Made by a program: the position numbers and the translations under genes
The notes under the pieces: generated by a model
Told to the model about the DNA's origin: nothing
The model's input: the letters and a program-made list of their open reading frames with translations, nothing else
The model's database searches: none
Shown here: piece after piece, positions 62,679 through 64,000 of the stretch
Layout of the letters: the number at the start of each line of letters is the position of its first letter
Position numbering within the stretch: the stretch's first letter is position 1
Assembly (NCBI RefSeq): GCF_009189165.1
Contig: NZ_CP045118.1
Coordinates: 6,076,001 to 6,140,000 of the forward strand
From: Pseudomonas sp. SCB32
GTDB lineage: Bacteria; Pseudomonadota; Gammaproteobacteria; Pseudomonadales; Pseudomonadaceae
Reading direction: 5' to 3'
Length of the DNA stretch: 64,000 bases

Positions 62679-64000
62679 AGACCTATAGCAACCCGTGGCG
62701 CCGCGTCGGCGGCGGAATGTTGATCGGCGCGGCGCTGGCGGTAGTGGGCGGGTTGATCTGGCGTTATGGCGATCGGATAGGTTTGGTCGAGAATCGCGAC
62801 AAGGTGTTCGTCTTCCTGCTACTCACGGTCATTGTCCTCATCCTGCGTTCGGCCCCTAAGCTGCTGGCCCATATAAAACGCCAGCAGTATCAGGATCAGG
62901 GCGTGGCGACGGGTGTTCGTCCCGCATCGGATGGGGCTCTACTGCCTTCCAGCAAGCGTGCTTCGTCGAAGGATGAGATCCCCCAACAGTTGCGGGCTCA
63001 GTACGGTTTTTTCTGGAAACGTAAAGTCCGCCTGCTGCTGGTGGTCGGTGAGCTGGAGCAGATCGAGGCCGTAGCGCCGGGGTTGTCCAAACAGCAATGG
63101 CTGGAAGGGCAGGACACCGTGCTGTTGTATGGCGGTTCGTTGAACAGCCAATGGCAGACCGATGTGGCTGCACTGCTGAAGACGTTGCGCCGCTCGCGCC
63201 CGGTAGATGGCATCGTCTGGGCGCTGAGCGAGGCGCAGGGCAATGACGTGGCCACCGTCAGCACGGGGGTGCGCCAGTTACGCGACCTGGGTCAGGTGTT
63301 GTGCTGGCAGGCGCCGTTGTACCTGTGGCAGGTGTGCACAAGCCCGTGGAGCCAGGCTGACCGCGAGGGGCAACCGGTCGGTTGCCTGCTGCCGGCGAAA
63401 GCCTCGGCAGAGCAGATCGAGGCGTCGCTGCGCAAGCTGGTGGTGCCACTGCGCGCGCGCGGGATGAGCCAACTCGCGGAGCACTCTAACCATGATTTCC
63501 TGCTACGCCTGTCCCGTGACCTGGAGCATTCTGGCATTAGCCAATGGCGCCAAGCGCTGAGCCCTTTCCTGGCACAGCTCAACTGCTCGGTGCCGCTACG
63601 TGGTTTGTTGTTCAGCCCGAAGCTCGCCGGTATCGCTATCGGCACACCGAATGCGTGGTGGCCGGAGGCGAGTTGGAGAGCGGTGCTGGGGGACAAGCAA
63701 ATCCGGGGCCGCCGTTTGGCCTGGTCCTGGGTACGTGGGGCCTATATCGCGGGATTGGCGCTTGCCGGCCTCTGCGCCCTGGCATTCCTGTTGTCCTTCG
63801 CCAGCAACCGCAACCAGATCGCCACCGTGGAGTCGGTTTTGGCGACCCTCAACACCCAAGGCGACGCGAATGCGCAGCTCAAGGCCTTGCACGAACTGAC
63901 CCGCGAGATGTCCCGCCTGGATTACCGGCGCGAGCATGGCGAGCCCTGGTATTTGCGCTTTGGCCTGAGCCAGAACGACGCCCTGCTGGCCGTGCTGTGG
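62675..64000 (+). CDS. tssM: TssM-like (IcmF-related) membrane complex protein, N-terminal part (runs off the window)
   Basis: The first 442 codons are visible, from ATG 62675 (MKTYSNPWRRVGGGML). Two N-terminal segments (GGMLIGAALAVVGGLIW, VFVFLLLTVIVLILRSA) and a third near residue 355 (AYIAGLALAGLCALAFLLSF) match IcmF/TssM topology. Where TssM normally has a Walker A GTPase loop, near residue 115, this protein reads RLLLVVGELEQIEAVAPGLS, without GxxxxGKT. It is therefore probably a non-nucleotide-binding TssM variant. The gene continues past the window end. Confidence 0.75.
   Translation, partial: MKTYSNPWRRVGGGMLIGAALAVVGGLIWRYGDRIGLVENRDKVFVFLLLTVIVLILRSAPKLLAHIKRQQYQDQGVATGVRPASDGALLPSSKRASSKDEIPQQLRAQYGFFWKRKVRLLLVVGELEQIEAVAPGLSKQQWLEGQDTVLLYGGSLNSQWQTDVAALLKTLRRSRPVDGIVWALSEAQGNDVATVSTGVRQLRDLGQVLCWQAPLYLWQVCTSPWSQADREGQPVGCLLPAKASAEQIEASLRKLVVPLRARGMSQLAEHSNHDFLLRLSRDLEHSGISQWRQALSPFLAQLNCSVPLRGLLFSPKLAGIAIGTPNAWWPEASWRAVLGDKQIRGRRLAWSWVRGAYIAGLALAGLCALAFLLSFASNRNQIATVESVLATLNTQGDANAQLKALHELTREMSRLDYRREHGEPWYLRFGLSQNDALLAVLW

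Overview
The window is high-GC chromosomal DNA that reads as a Pseudomonas. The evidence is a dense glycine betaine, dimethylglycine and sarcosine catabolic locus with the gene complement known from Pseudomonas, dispersed Pseudomonas-type palindromic repeats, and a Pseudomonas-like type VI secretion (T6SS) cluster. The species cannot be fixed from sequence reading alone. No rRNA, tRNA or CRISPR array was seen.

1-23.9 kb is methyl-group catabolism. On the minus strand lie the start of dgcA, a DUF5943-type gene, an M19 dipeptidase-like gene, a previously untracked 28-aa membrane peptide and gbcA. gbcB diverges from gbcA. A plus-strand run follows: glyA, soxB, soxD, soxA, soxG, purU, fdhA. Together these take glycine betaine to dimethylglycine (GbcAB), to sarcosine (DgcA with partners outside the window) and to glycine (SoxBDAG). 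GlyA, PurU and FdhA deal with glycine, formyl-tetrahydrofolate and formaldehyde. Between the two halves sit a membrane-anchored propeller-like protein, an EF-G paralogue, a 0.9-kb noncoding region with a cluster of DnaA-box-like motifs, a YbjQ-family gene, ltaE and two exported proteins of unknown function.

23.9-35 kb is a minus-strand operon-like set (nitrilase-fold protein, aldehyde dehydrogenase, aminotransferase, polyamine-type binding protein, NCS1 permease, HDAC-like deacetylase) diverging from a LysR regulator. It looks like uptake and breakdown of an acetylated or amidated amine. A DUF5924/DUF2914-like membrane protein and an acyl-CoA thioesterase follow.

35.1-40.5 kb is a lower-GC integrative element: tyrosine integrase, an unknown protein with a ribbon-helix-helix-like tail, AlpA regulator, an extremely G-poor control region with spaced CTAGAYA repeats, and an inovirus Gp2/YfjJ-type replication protein. 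Its right side abuts a truncated DUF692 (bufB-like) remnant. Next to it are an intact bufferin precursor gene (bufA1, DUF2282) and a divergent ECF sigma/NrsF pair. Both sides of that divergent region carry the pattern GTAACC-N16-CGAA.

44.9-64 kb is a T6SS cluster: tssB, tssC, tssK, tssL, an OmpA-domain gene, hcp, tssH, vgrG, two candidate effector/immunity pairs, PAAR, a membrane protein and the start of a tssM-like gene with no visible Walker A motif. tssA, tssE, tssF, tssG and tssJ are not in the window. Genes from the end of vgrG to the small membrane protein are AT-richer than the core, consistent with acquired effector cargo.
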